From NCBI GenBank assembly GCA_905198835.1, contig CAJKDY010000009.1, positions 1 to 64,000 on the forward strand: 64,000 nucleotides of DNA. Reading direction: 5' to 3'. The position numbers and the translations under genes are program-made. The notes below the pieces were generated by a model. The model worked only from the letters and a program-made list of their open reading frames with translations, ran no database searches and had not been told where the DNA came from. Within the stretch, counting starts at the first letter, position 1, and the number at the start of each line of letters is the position of its first letter. This stretch comes from an uncultured Eubacteriales bacterium (GTDB lineage Bacteria; Bacillota; Clostridia; Oscillospirales; Oscillospiraceae). Below are positions 40,935 to 48,920 of the stretch, piece by piece.

Positions 40935-41948
40935 TTACGCCAACGCGGCGGTGATGATAGCCATGGAGTAGACCTCCTCGGCGTTGCAGCCACGGGAGAG
41001 GTCGTTGATGGGGGCGTTGAGGCCCAGGAGGATGGGGCCATAGGCGTTGTAGCCGCCCAGGCGCTGGGCGATCTTATAGCCGATGTTGCCCGCTTCGATG
41101 AGGGGGAAGATAAATGTATTGGCGTAGCCCGCCACCTTGGAGCCGGGGAACTTGAGCTGGCCCACGGTGGGGGAGACGGCGGCGTCGAACTGCATCTCGC
41201 CGTCGATGGCAAGGTCGGGGGCCAGGGTCTGGGCGATCTTGGTGGCCTCGGCAGAGAGGGCCACGGTGCCGCCCTTGCCAGAGCCCTTGGTGGAGAAGCT
41301 GAGCATAGCCACCTTGGGATCGATGCCGAAGATCTGGGCGCACTTGGCGCACTCCACAGCTACCTCGGCCAGCTTCTGGGCGCCGGAGAGGGTCACGTTG
41401 CCCTCCTTGTCCACGCTGTCGTCATAGGAGAGGTTGATGGCGCAGTCGCCCATGCAGATGCGGCGCAGCTCCTCGGGGCCGTTATCCCGGTCCATGATAA
41501 AGCAGGAGGAGACCAGGTGAGCGCCGGGCTTGGTCTTGATGAGCTGGAGGGCGGGGCGGACGGTGTCGGCGGTGGAGTAGGTGGCGCCGCCCAGCAGGCA
41601 GTCGGCCACGCCCAACTTGACCAGCATGGTGCCGAAATAGTTGCCCTTGGAAAGGGCGGCGCGGCACTCGTCCTCGGTCATCTTGCCCTTGCGAAGCTCC
41701 ACCATCTTAGCCACCATCTCGTCCATGCCGGCGTAGGCGGCGGGGTCGATGATCTCGGCGGCGGAGATATCAAAGCCGCCCTCGGCGGCCTTGGCCTTGA
41801 CCTCGGCCTCGCTGCCCACCAGGATGACCTTCAAAAGCCCGTCCTTCATGAGCCGGGCGGCGGCCTCCAGAATGCGGGGATCGTGGCCCTCGGTAAAGAC
41901 GATCTTCTTGGGGTCGGCCTTCAACTGAGAAATAAGCTTGGTAAACAT
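40935..41948 (-). CDS. pta: Phosphate acetyltransferase
   Basis: 337 residues, typical of the short clostridial Pta. It converts acetyl-CoA and phosphate to acetyl phosphate, the step before acetate kinase in acetate formation. Visible: IVFTEGHDPRILEAAARLM (about 16-34), DCLLGGATYSTADTVRPALQ (about 116-135), MLSFSTKGSGKGG, GEMQFDAAVSP and a final NDLSRGCNAEEVYSMAIITA. ackA is not in the window. A phosphotransbutyrylase identity is less likely given length and motifs. Confidence 0.95.
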   Translation of the reverse strand: MFTKLISQLKADPKKIVFTEGHDPRILEAAARLMKDGLLKVILVGSEAEVKAKAAEGGFDISAAEIIDPAAYAGMDEMVAKMVELRKGKMTEDECRAALSKGNYFGTMLVKLGVADCLLGGATYSTADTVRPALQLIKTKPGAHLVSSCFIMDRDNGPEELRRICMGDCAINLSYDDSVDKEGNVTLSGAQKLAEVAVECAKCAQIFGIDPKVAMLSFSTKGSGKGGTVALSAEATKIAQTLAPDLAIDGEMQFDAAVSPTVGQLKFPGSKVAGYANTFIFPLIEAGNIGYKIAQRLGGYNAYGPILLGLNAPINDLSRGCNAEEVYSMAIITAALA

Positions 41949-41977
41949 GGGGTCCTTCTCCTTTCAAACGTAAAAAT

Positions 41978-42889
41978 TTATTTGCACAGCTCCGCCGCCG
42001 TCTGCGCGGCCAAAGCGGCGTTGTTGAACACCAGCTTGATGTTGCTCTCCAGACTGTCGCCGCCGGTGAGGTCCTTGACCTTGGCCAGCAGGAAGGGGGT
42101 GGTGGCCTTGCCGTGGATGCCGTTGGCCTCGGCCTCTGCAATGGCCTGGTCGATGGCCTTGTTGATGACAGCCGGGTCCATGGAGTACTCCTCCGGGATG
42201 GGGTTGGTCACCAGCATCCCGCTGCCCAGCCCTAACTCCAGGCTGGTCTTGAAAGCGGCGGCCAACTCGGCGGGGGAGTCCACCCGGTAGTCCACGCCAA
42301 AGCCGGACTTGCGGGTGTAGAAGGCGGGCAGCTCGTCGGTCTGATAGCCCATAACGGGAACGCCGTGGGTCTCCAGATATTCCAGGGTCAGGCCCAGGTC
42401 CAGAATGGACTTAGCCCCGGCGCACACCACCATCACCGGGGTGTGGGCCAGCTCCTCCAGATCGGCGGAGATGTCCATGGTAGTCTCAGCGCCCCGGTGG
42501 ACGCCGCCAATGCCGCCGGTGGCGAAGACCTTGATGCCCGCCATGTGGGCGATGATCATGGTGGTGGTCACGGTGGTGGCCCCGTCCTCCCCCCTCGCGC
42601 ACAGCACGGCCAGGTCCCTCCGGCTGGCCTTGATCACGTCCTGGCCTTTCTTGCCCAGGTACTCGATCTCCTCCTTGGAGCAGCCCGCCTTGAGCTTGCC
42701 GTCAATAATGGCAATGGTGGCGGGAACGGCCCCGTTTTGGCGGATGATGTCCTCCACCGCCAGAGCGGTCTCCACATTCTGGGGATAGGGCATCCCATGG
42801 GAGATGATGGTGGACTCCAGCGCCACCACGGGCTTGCCCGCGTCCAGCGCGGTGCGGACCTCCGGGGAAACTTCCAGATACTTGTTCAT
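41978..42889 (-). CDS. psuG: Pseudouridine-5'-phosphate glycosidase
   Basis: 303 residues. It cleaves pseudouridine 5'-phosphate to uracil and ribose-5-phosphate. Catalytic Glu in VALESTIISHGMPYPQNVET (about 23-42), VTTTMIIAHMAGIKVFATGG, GGVHRGAETTMDISADL and the reactive Lys in MVVCAGAKSILDLGLTLEYL are all visible. It lies 13 bases downstream of psuK, forming a pseudouridine salvage pair. Confidence 0.97.
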   Translation of the reverse strand: MNKYLEVSPEVRTALDAGKPVVALESTIISHGMPYPQNVETALAVEDIIRQNGAVPATIAIIDGKLKAGCSKEEIEYLGKKGQDVIKASRRDLAVLCARGEDGATTVTTTMIIAHMAGIKVFATGGIGGVHRGAETTMDISADLEELAHTPVMVVCAGAKSILDLGLTLEYLETHGVPVMGYQTDELPAFYTRKSGFGVDYRVDSPAELAAAFKTSLELGLGSGMLVTNPIPEEYSMDPAVINKAIDQAIAEAEANGIHGKATTPFLLAKVKDLTGGDSLESNIKLVFNNAALAAQTAAELCK

Positions 42890-42902
42890 CCAGTATACCT
42901 CC

Positions 42903-43823
42903 TTATGATAGCTTCGCGATCGCTTTCACGTTCCAAACAGACATCTCCGGGTTGATGGTCTCGCTTCCGGCCAGAGCGATGGCGGCGGCGGCCAACCCTG
43001 CCCGGGCAGTCTCGGTCAAGTCAGCCCCGCGCATAAATGCCCAGACCAGGGCGGCGGTCAGCGCGTCGCCGCAGCCGGTGGCGTTTTTCATCTCGCCGGG
43101 GAAGTTGGGCAGATGGACCATCTGTCCCTGTCGGCAGGCCAGCAGCCCGTCGGGCCCCAGGGAGATAAAGACCTGCTTCAGGCCCCGTGTCAGCAGTACG
43201 CTGGCGGCGGTCTGGAGAGAGACCTCATCGGTAACGTCCACGCCGCTGAGCAGAGCGGCCTCGAGGCGGTTGGCCTTCAGAGTATGGAGGCGGCCCAGGA
43301 TAGGGCTTAGCTTGATGGCTTTGGCCGTGGACACCGGGTCGGTAAAGAGGGGAGCGGTACAGTGGCCCGCCAGATATTCCAGCGTCTCGGCGGGAAGGTT
43401 GGTGTCCGCCACCACCGCCGCGGCGGCGTTCAGGTGGTCCAGCCGCTGGGCCAGGCAGTCCGGGCTCAGGTGGCGGTATATTTCCATATCGGACACCGCC
43501 AGCTCCATCTCCCCACGGTGGTCGGTAAGGACCAGATAGGTAGAGGTGGCTTCGCCGGGGACGCTCAGGGCCTGGGTCAGGTCGATGCCCAGCTCTTGGC
43601 AGGACTGGCGCACCCGCTGGGCGTTATGGTCCTCTCCCAGAGCGGTGATCAGGCTCACCGGCACCCCCAAAAGGGCCAAGTTGTGGGCGATATTCCGGCC
43701 CACGCCGCCCAGAGAGGCGGTCACGGCGCCGGGATTTGAGTCGTGGGGGACCAGCGGGGCAAAAGGCTTGCCGCAGACGTCCACATTCACCCCGCCCACC
43801 ACGGCTACATAGGGGGCTGTCAT
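42903..43823 (-). CDS. psuK: Pseudouridine kinase, PfkB family
   Basis: 306 residues. PfkB/ribokinase fold with the N-terminal VVGGVNVDVCGKPFAPLVPH, GGVGRNIAHNLALLGVPVSL (motif 1, about 37-56) and the C-terminal anion-hole motif NATGCGDALTAALVWAFMRG (about 249-268). Assignment to pseudouridine rests on the adjacent psuG and overall PsuK-like sequence. It phosphorylates pseudouridine for PsuG. Its start overlaps the preceding lipoprotein gene's stop. Confidence 0.92.
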   Translation of the reverse strand: MTAPYVAVVGGVNVDVCGKPFAPLVPHDSNPGAVTASLGGVGRNIAHNLALLGVPVSLITALGEDHNAQRVRQSCQELGIDLTQALSVPGEATSTYLVLTDHRGEMELAVSDMEIYRHLSPDCLAQRLDHLNAAAAVVADTNLPAETLEYLAGHCTAPLFTDPVSTAKAIKLSPILGRLHTLKANRLEAALLSGVDVTDEVSLQTAASVLLTRGLKQVFISLGPDGLLACRQGQMVHLPNFPGEMKNATGCGDALTAALVWAFMRGADLTETARAGLAAAAIALAGSETINPEMSVWNVKAIAKLS

Positions 43824-44563
43824 GGCGTCGTCCCCCCTTCCTCAGTCTCAGGGTAGACAAAGCGCAGGTCCGCCACCCGCCGGGGGCCCATCTGAGGATA
43901 GAGCTCTACCTCCACTTCCGGCTGCAGAGAGCCCTCCTCCGGCAGCGGGGGCGTGGCGGTCTCCGGAGCCTGGCCATCCTCCCCTTCACCGGAGGCGGCG
44001 ACCCCCTCCGGGTCTTGGAGAGAAGTCCAGGCCTCTTGCAGGGCGGCCTGAAAATAGTCGTTTTGGTCCTCGGGGTAGGCGGTGAGGTAGACGCGCAGAC
44101 CCTCCTCCCCAGCCTCTAGGGCCCGGGTCAGCAGGGTGGTCAGCTCCCCTTGGGTGGCAGCCTTGGGCATGGAGCGAAAAAGGGTCTTGTCGTGCTTGTA
44201 TGTAAAGGTGAGCTCTACCTCATAATAGGCGATGATCTTGGAGGTTCGCCAGGTCAGCTCCTCCAGGGCGTAGCACCCCAGCGGGTCCTCCTCCATCAGC
44301 TGCCGTCTGGCCTTTTCCAGATCCACGCTCAAATTGCCCGGATAGGTGGTGGGAAAGCGCAAAAGGCCCTGATCCATACCCTCCTCCACATAGGAGAGCA
44401 GAGCGCTTCGCAGGGCCGGATAGGTCTCTACCCGGTAGGCGCTGTCTCCCTGGGGCGGCGGATCCTCCTCATGGGGAGAGGCCACGGTGTAGTCCCGCTC
44501 CAAAAGCGACGCGCAGGAGGTCAGGCAGAGCAGGGCAAGGCACAGCGCGAAAGCCCGTTTCAT
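43820..44563 (-). CDS. Lipoprotein, function unknown
   Basis: 247 residues from an ATG after GGAGGTGG. A lipoprotein signal peptide (MKRAFALCLALLCLTSCASL) with lipobox LTSC puts Cys17 at the modified position. The mature part (PALRSALLSYVEEGMDQGLL, PTTYPGNLSVDLEKARRQLM, KIIAYYEVELTFTYK) is mixed alpha/beta, with an acidic Pro-rich stretch near 190-215. No domain recognised. It overlaps psuK by four bases, which implies co-expression, not a shared function. Confidence 0.82.
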   Translation of the reverse strand: MKRAFALCLALLCLTSCASLLERDYTVASPHEEDPPPQGDSAYRVETYPALRSALLSYVEEGMDQGLLRFPTTYPGNLSVDLEKARRQLMEEDPLGCYALEELTWRTSKIIAYYEVELTFTYKHDKTLFRSMPKAATQGELTTLLTRALEAGEEGLRVYLTAYPEDQNDYFQAALQEAWTSLQDPEGVAASGEGEDGQAPETATPPLPEEGSLQPEVEVELYPQMGPRRVADLRFVYPETEEGGTTP

Positions 44564-44594
44564 GTTCCGCCACCTCCTTTTTAATAACTGCCGG

Positions 44595-45464
44595 TTAAAT
44601 ATCGTCCTTTTTATACTCTCCAAAGCCATCGCCCAGTACCTCATGGGCATCGGTGACGATCAAAAAGGCCTCGGGGTCGGTGGCCTTCACCAGCGCCTTA
44701 AGCTCCACGATCTGCCGCTGCTTGAAGGCGCACAGGAGGACCTCCTTATGCTCCCCGGACCAGGCGCCCCGGCCCTCCAGCACGGTGACGCCCCGCTCCA
44801 GATCCCGGATGATGGCGGCGGTGATGTCCTGGGGCTTGGCCGAGATGATATAGGCCACCTTGGCCGTATCTAGGCCGTAGAGCATTTTGTCGATGACCGT
44901 AGTGGAAATAAAAAGGCCCACCAAGCCATAGAGGGCGCTTTGGACGCTCCAAAAGGCGGCGGCCACGGCCAGGATGATCACCAGGTCGATGCACATCAGG
45001 AGCTTGCCCACCGGCAGCCAGCCAAACCGGAGCTTTAAAAGCCGGGCCATCAGGTCGGTGCCGCCGGTGGTGGAGCGCTGCAAAAACACAAGGCCCAGGC
45101 CTACGCCAAGGAGCACCCCGCCGGTGACGGCGGCCAGCATGGGCTCCATGGTGGGAAAGGTGAACAGCCGCTCCAAAAGGTCGATCATCAGCGACGAGCA
45201 GGCCATGGCGTACAGCGAGCTTGCCAGCACGCTGGGACCCAGCCGCTTCCAGCCCAGTAGGAAGAGGGGAATATTAAAAGCGATGACCATGACGCCGATG
45301 GGGGCGGCGGGCGCAAAGCGGTTCACGATCTGGGCAAGACCGGTGACCCCGCCAAAGCCGATGTGGTTAGGGTCGTAGCACCAGGCGAAGGCCAGGGCGT
45401 ATACCAGCGCGCCCAGGGTGATGAGGGCGTAGGTTTTCACAAAGGGCCAGGCTTTTTTGGCCAT
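44595..45464 (-). CDS. YitT-family membrane protein
   Basis: 289 residues. N-terminal membrane part (about 1-190) with GALVYALAFAWCYDPNHIGF, GGVTGLAQIVN and RSTTGGTDLMARLL, the YitT/DUF161 signature. The C-terminal cytoplasmic DUF2179 domain runs from YIISAKPQDITAAIIRDLER to FLIVTDAHEVLGDGF. The family is widespread in Firmicutes with unproven transport function. The last residues (GEGF-type variant GDGFGEY) match the family end. Confidence 0.93.
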   Translation of the reverse strand: MAKKAWPFVKTYALITLGALVYALAFAWCYDPNHIGFGGVTGLAQIVNRFAPAAPIGVMVIAFNIPLFLLGWKRLGPSVLASSLYAMACSSLMIDLLERLFTFPTMEPMLAAVTGGVLLGVGLGLVFLQRSTTGGTDLMARLLKLRFGWLPVGKLLMCIDLVIILAVAAAFWSVQSALYGLVGLFISTTVIDKMLYGLDTAKVAYIISAKPQDITAAIIRDLERGVTVLEGRGAWSGEHKEVLLCAFKQRQIVELKALVKATDPEAFLIVTDAHEVLGDGFGEYKKDDI

Positions 45465-45479
45465 AGTGCCTCCTTTTGA

Positions 45480-47723
45480 TCAGAGCGTCAGTTGGTCGTC
45501 CATAGCCCGGTCCTCCGGCCGCAGCAGCGCACCGGCGGCGGGGAGGGACCGGCCCCGGAACCGGGCAGGGTTGGCGATCTTGCTCTGGCTCAGGGGCTCG
45601 GCGGCGCAGAGGGTGTGCTTGCCCTTGAGGGTCAGGACGTTGACGCCTTGGGTGTTGCGGGTGGTCTTGGGGTTCAGCGACGCGGTGTGGAACACAAGGC
45701 ACCGGGTATCGCTGGAGTGGACGGCCACCTCGATGTCCTCCCGGATGACCAGAGCGGTGACCAGGGGCGACTTGTCCGAATAGGCTCCCGTCAGCTTCTT
45801 GCGCTTGGTCTGGGTGGCGTAGGACCCCATCTCCACCCGGGCCACCTTACCGTTTTGGAAGAAGAAGAGGATATGGGGCACATAGTCCTGGGCCAGAGCG
45901 GCAAAGACCACGCTCTCGCCCTGATCCATGCCCAGCTTGGTAGGCAAATAGTCGCCCAGCACGCTGGCCTTGGTGTCGTCAAAGTCGCTCAGGCGGGCCT
46001 TGTAGCACTGTTGGCGGTCGGTGAAGACCAGCAGCTCCTCTTTGTTTGTGGTCTCCCAATATTGTGCCGGGCCGTCGCCCTCTTTATACTTCTGCTCGCT
46101 GGCCATTCGCAGCGACTGGGGCGTGATCTTCTTAAAGTAGCCCTCCCGGGAGAGAAAGACGTGGACAGGGTAGTCGGGGACCTCCTCGGTAAGGTCGGTC
46201 TCCTGGGCGGCCTCGAACTCGTAGAGAATTTCCGTGCGGCGGGGCTGGGCGAACTTTTTCTTTACCGCCTTCAGTTCGTCGGCGATGACGCCCTTGATGC
46301 GGCTGGGTGAGCCCACCAGGTCTTTGAGGTCGGCGATCTCCTTTTCCAGCTCGGCGGTCTCCTCCACACGCTTTAAGATATACTCCTTGTTGATGTTACG
46401 CAGCTTGATCTCAGCTACGAACTCGGCCTGAACGTTGTCGATGCCAAAGCCGATCATCAGGTTGGGAATGACCTCGGCGTCCTCCTCGGTCTCCCGGATG
46501 ATTTTTATTGCACGGTCAATATCCAACAGGATCTTCTTTAAGCCTTTGAGCAGGTGGAGCTTTTCCTCTCGCTTTTTCAGCGTATAGTAAACTCTCCGGC
46601 GCACGCACTCCATCCGCCAGGCGGTCCACTCCTCCAGGATCTCGCCCACGCCCATGACCCGGGGCGTCCCGGCGATGAGAATATTGAAGTTGCAGGGGAA
46701 GGAGTCCTGGAGGGTGGTGGACTTAAAGAGCTTTTGCATGAGCTTTTCCGGGTCGGTACCCCGCTTGAGGTCGATGGTGAGCTTGAGACCGGAGAGATCG
46801 GTCTCGTCGCGCATATCGGAGATCTCCTTGATCTTCCCCGCCTTGATCAGCTCGGCCACCTTGTCGATGACCGCCTCGGTGGTGGTGGTGTAGGGGATCT
46901 CAAAGATTTCGATGAGGTTTCCCTCTTTGATATAGCGCCACTTGGCCCGGACCTTAAAGGAGCCCCGGCCGGTGCGGTAGATGTTGGCCATTTCCTCTCC
47001 ATTATACAAAAGCTGACCACCGGTAGAAAAATCCGGGGCCTTTAATACGGAGAGTAGATCCACCTTTGGGTCCTTCATGTAGGCGATGGCCGCGTCGCAC
47101 ACCTCGCCCAGATTGAAGCCGCACAGGTTGCTGGCCATGCCCACGGCGATGCCCTGGTTGGCGGAGACCAGCACGTTGGGGAAGGTGGTGGGCAGCAGGG
47201 TGGGCTCCTTCATGGAGCCGTCGTAGTTGTCCTGGAAATCCACCGCGTCCTGGTCGATGTCCCGGAAGAACTCGGCGGCGATGGCGTCCAGCTTGGCCTC
47301 GGTATACCGACTGGCGGCCCAGGCCATATCCCGGGAGTAGACCTTGCCGAAGTTGCCCTTGGAGTCCACCAGAGGGTGCAAGAGAGCGGCGTAGCCCCGG
47401 CTGAGGCGGACCATGGTGTCGTAGATGGCGGCGTCGCCGTGGGGGTTTAATTTCATGGTCTGACCCACGATATTGGCCGACTTGGTCCGAGCGCCGGACA
47501 AAAGTCCCATCTTGTACATGGTATAGAGGAGCTTACGGTGAGAGGGCTTGAAGCCGTCGATCTCCGGGATGGCCCGGGAGACGATGACGCTCATGGCGTA
47601 GGGCATATAGTTGAGCTCCAGCGTCTGGGTGATGGGCTGCTCCATCACCTCGCGCCTAAGGCCCATGACGTTGGGGTTGTCCCGGTGCTTTACCGTCTCT
47701 TCGGTCGCCTTCTTCTTGGCCAA
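45480..47723 (-). CDS. parC: DNA topoisomerase (gyrase/topo IV) subunit A paralogue
   Basis: About 747 residues from a TTG 9 bases after AAGGA (an earlier TTG touches that site). Type IIA A-subunit: winged-helix region with HRKLLYTMYKMGLLSGARTK and NPHGDAAIYDTMVRLSRGYA (about 94-113), catalytic Tyr near residue 140 in AASRYTEAKLDAIAAE, and a C-terminal beta-pinwheel with degenerate repeats. The quinolone-contact Ser of GyrA (HGDS) is Ala here. A partner B-subunit gene is not adjacent; the gene has its own promoter. Gyrase versus topo IV cannot be settled from sequence alone, and the gyrA-box was not found. Confidence 0.9.
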   Translation of the reverse strand: MAKKKATEETVKHRDNPNVMGLRREVMEQPITQTLELNYMPYAMSVIVSRAIPEIDGFKPSHRKLLYTMYKMGLLSGARTKSANIVGQTMKLNPHGDAAIYDTMVRLSRGYAALLHPLVDSKGNFGKVYSRDMAWAASRYTEAKLDAIAAEFFRDIDQDAVDFQDNYDGSMKEPTLLPTTFPNVLVSANQGIAVGMASNLCGFNLGEVCDAAIAYMKDPKVDLLSVLKAPDFSTGGQLLYNGEEMANIYRTGRGSFKVRAKWRYIKEGNLIEIFEIPYTTTTEAVIDKVAELIKAGKIKEISDMRDETDLSGLKLTIDLKRGTDPEKLMQKLFKSTTLQDSFPCNFNILIAGTPRVMGVGEILEEWTAWRMECVRRRVYYTLKKREEKLHLLKGLKKILLDIDRAIKIIRETEEDAEVIPNLMIGFGIDNVQAEFVAEIKLRNINKEYILKRVEETAELEKEIADLKDLVGSPSRIKGVIADELKAVKKKFAQPRRTEILYEFEAAQETDLTEEVPDYPVHVFLSREGYFKKITPQSLRMASEQKYKEGDGPAQYWETTNKEELLVFTDRQQCYKARLSDFDDTKASVLGDYLPTKLGMDQGESVVFAALAQDYVPHILFFFQNGKVARVEMGSYATQTKRKKLTGAYSDKSPLVTALVIREDIEVAVHSSDTRCLVFHTASLNPKTTRNTQGVNVLTLKGKHTLCAAEPLSQSKIANPARFRGRSLPAAGALLRPEDRAMDDQLTL

Positions 47724-47771
47724 TTGAATCAATCCTTGTCTTCAGAATTCGAGAAGTTCACAGTTAAAGTC

Positions 47772-47800
47772 ATTATATCACGTCCCAAATTACTTCGCAA
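47772..47800 (-). promoter_or_regulatory. Promoter of the topoisomerase A gene
   Basis: Minus strand: TTGCGA (47795-47800), 17-base spacer, TATAAT (47772-47777), about 50 bases before the TTG start. Confidence 0.7.
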
Positions 47801-47832
47801 GGGACTTGCCGGGAATTTGGCCCAGGGTGTAG

Positions 47833-47864
47833 AAAACGCCCCTCCCGGACGGGAGGGGCGTTTT
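47833..47864 (-). terminator. Terminator of the stalk-protein pair
   Basis: AAAACGCCCCTCCC (47833-47846), loop GGAC, GGGAGGGGCGTTTT (47851-47864), 12 bases past the stop of the 47876-48904 gene. Confidence 0.9.
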
Positions 47865-47875
47865 ACGCGAAGGGC

Positions 47876-48904
47876 TCACTTGCGGACAAAGTCGATCTTG
47901 GTGTTTTCGCCCAGGGTGAGGGTCATGGCGTCCGACCCGGTGCGGGCGTGGGCGGCCTGGTCGGCGGTCCAGGGGAGAGGGCGGTTGAGCTGGCTGAGCA
48001 GCTCGCCGCAGGTCCGGGTCATGGCCTGATCAAAGGCGGCCTCGTATTCGCCTTCAAAGCTCCGGCGGTCCATACCGCTCTGGGTCAGGACCTGGTCCAG
48101 CGTCATGCCCAGTTCCTCCCGGTAGAGCTCGTCGGCGTAGTCCACCGCGCCGCTGACGTAGGCGGCCTTGGCCTGAGCCAGGGCGGCGTCAAAGTCCTCC
48201 TCCCGGAGAGAGACGGTATACAGCCCGGTGCGATCGGCGGTGAGGGTCACAGGGGCGGTGGCGCCTTCAAAGTGAAAGTAGTCCTTGAACTGGGGCTGGC
48301 CGGCAGCGGCGGCGGCCAGCATCGGCCCCAGGTCCAGCGTCCCCGTCCAAGTACCGGCCAGGGCGTTTACGTCAGCCCGGCTGACGCCGGAATAGAGCTT
48401 GGATGTGTCGATAAACACCCCGCGCTCCCGGGTCCAGTCCACCTGGAAGCCCAAGCAGCTGCCCAGGTCCCGGAGCTTATAGTAGGTATAGCCGTTGCCG
48501 CCGTCGTCAAAGAGCCGAATGGCGGCGATGGCTTGGTTCGCGCCATCCACGGCGGTGGTCTCGTCCAGGACCTGACAGCGGCGGTCGCCGGAGTATGGGG
48601 TGGACATCTCGCTGCCGTCGGCGGTGTAGCGCTGGCCGGTAGCGATGGCCACGCCGTCTTCAGAGGACCAATCCACGGCAAACTGGGCGGCGGTGCCGTT
48701 TAGCACATAGGCCACGTCCCGGAGCTTGGCGTAGTTGGTCTGGAAGCCGTTGGCGTCCAGCAGGGCATAGGTCTCAAAGGTGACGGCCCTGCCGTCCACC
48801 TCCACCGTCTGGGTGGTGGCCACCGCCGTCTCCTCCTCCGCCGCCCATGCGGGCAGGGGACAGGCCAGGGCAAAGATCAGAGCGAAAGCAAGCAGCTTTT
48901 TCAT
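47876..48904 (-). CDS. Secreted protein with stalk-like repeats
   Basis: 342 residues. Signal peptide (KKLLAFALIFALACPLPAWA, cut near AAEE). Two copies of a short motif resembling the stalk/copper-amine-oxidase-N pattern lie in the first 170 residues: TNYAKLRDVAYVLNGTAAQF with VDWSSEDGVAIATG, and TYYKLRDLGSCLGFQVDWTR with ERGVFIDTS. The remaining helical part (KAAYVSGAVDYADELYREEL and around) is of unknown type. It shares an operon with the preceding secreted protein. Probably an extracellular or wall-associated protein of unknown role. Confidence 0.75.
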   Translation of the reverse strand: MKKLLAFALIFALACPLPAWAAEEETAVATTQTVEVDGRAVTFETYALLDANGFQTNYAKLRDVAYVLNGTAAQFAVDWSSEDGVAIATGQRYTADGSEMSTPYSGDRRCQVLDETTAVDGANQAIAAIRLFDDGGNGYTYYKLRDLGSCLGFQVDWTRERGVFIDTSKLYSGVSRADVNALAGTWTGTLDLGPMLAAAAAGQPQFKDYFHFEGATAPVTLTADRTGLYTVSLREEDFDAALAQAKAAYVSGAVDYADELYREELGMTLDQVLTQSGMDRRSFEGEYEAAFDQAMTRTCGELLSQLNRPLPWTADQAAHARTGSDAMTLTLGENTKIDFVRK

Positions 48905-48920
48905 GGTATTCTCCTTGGAT

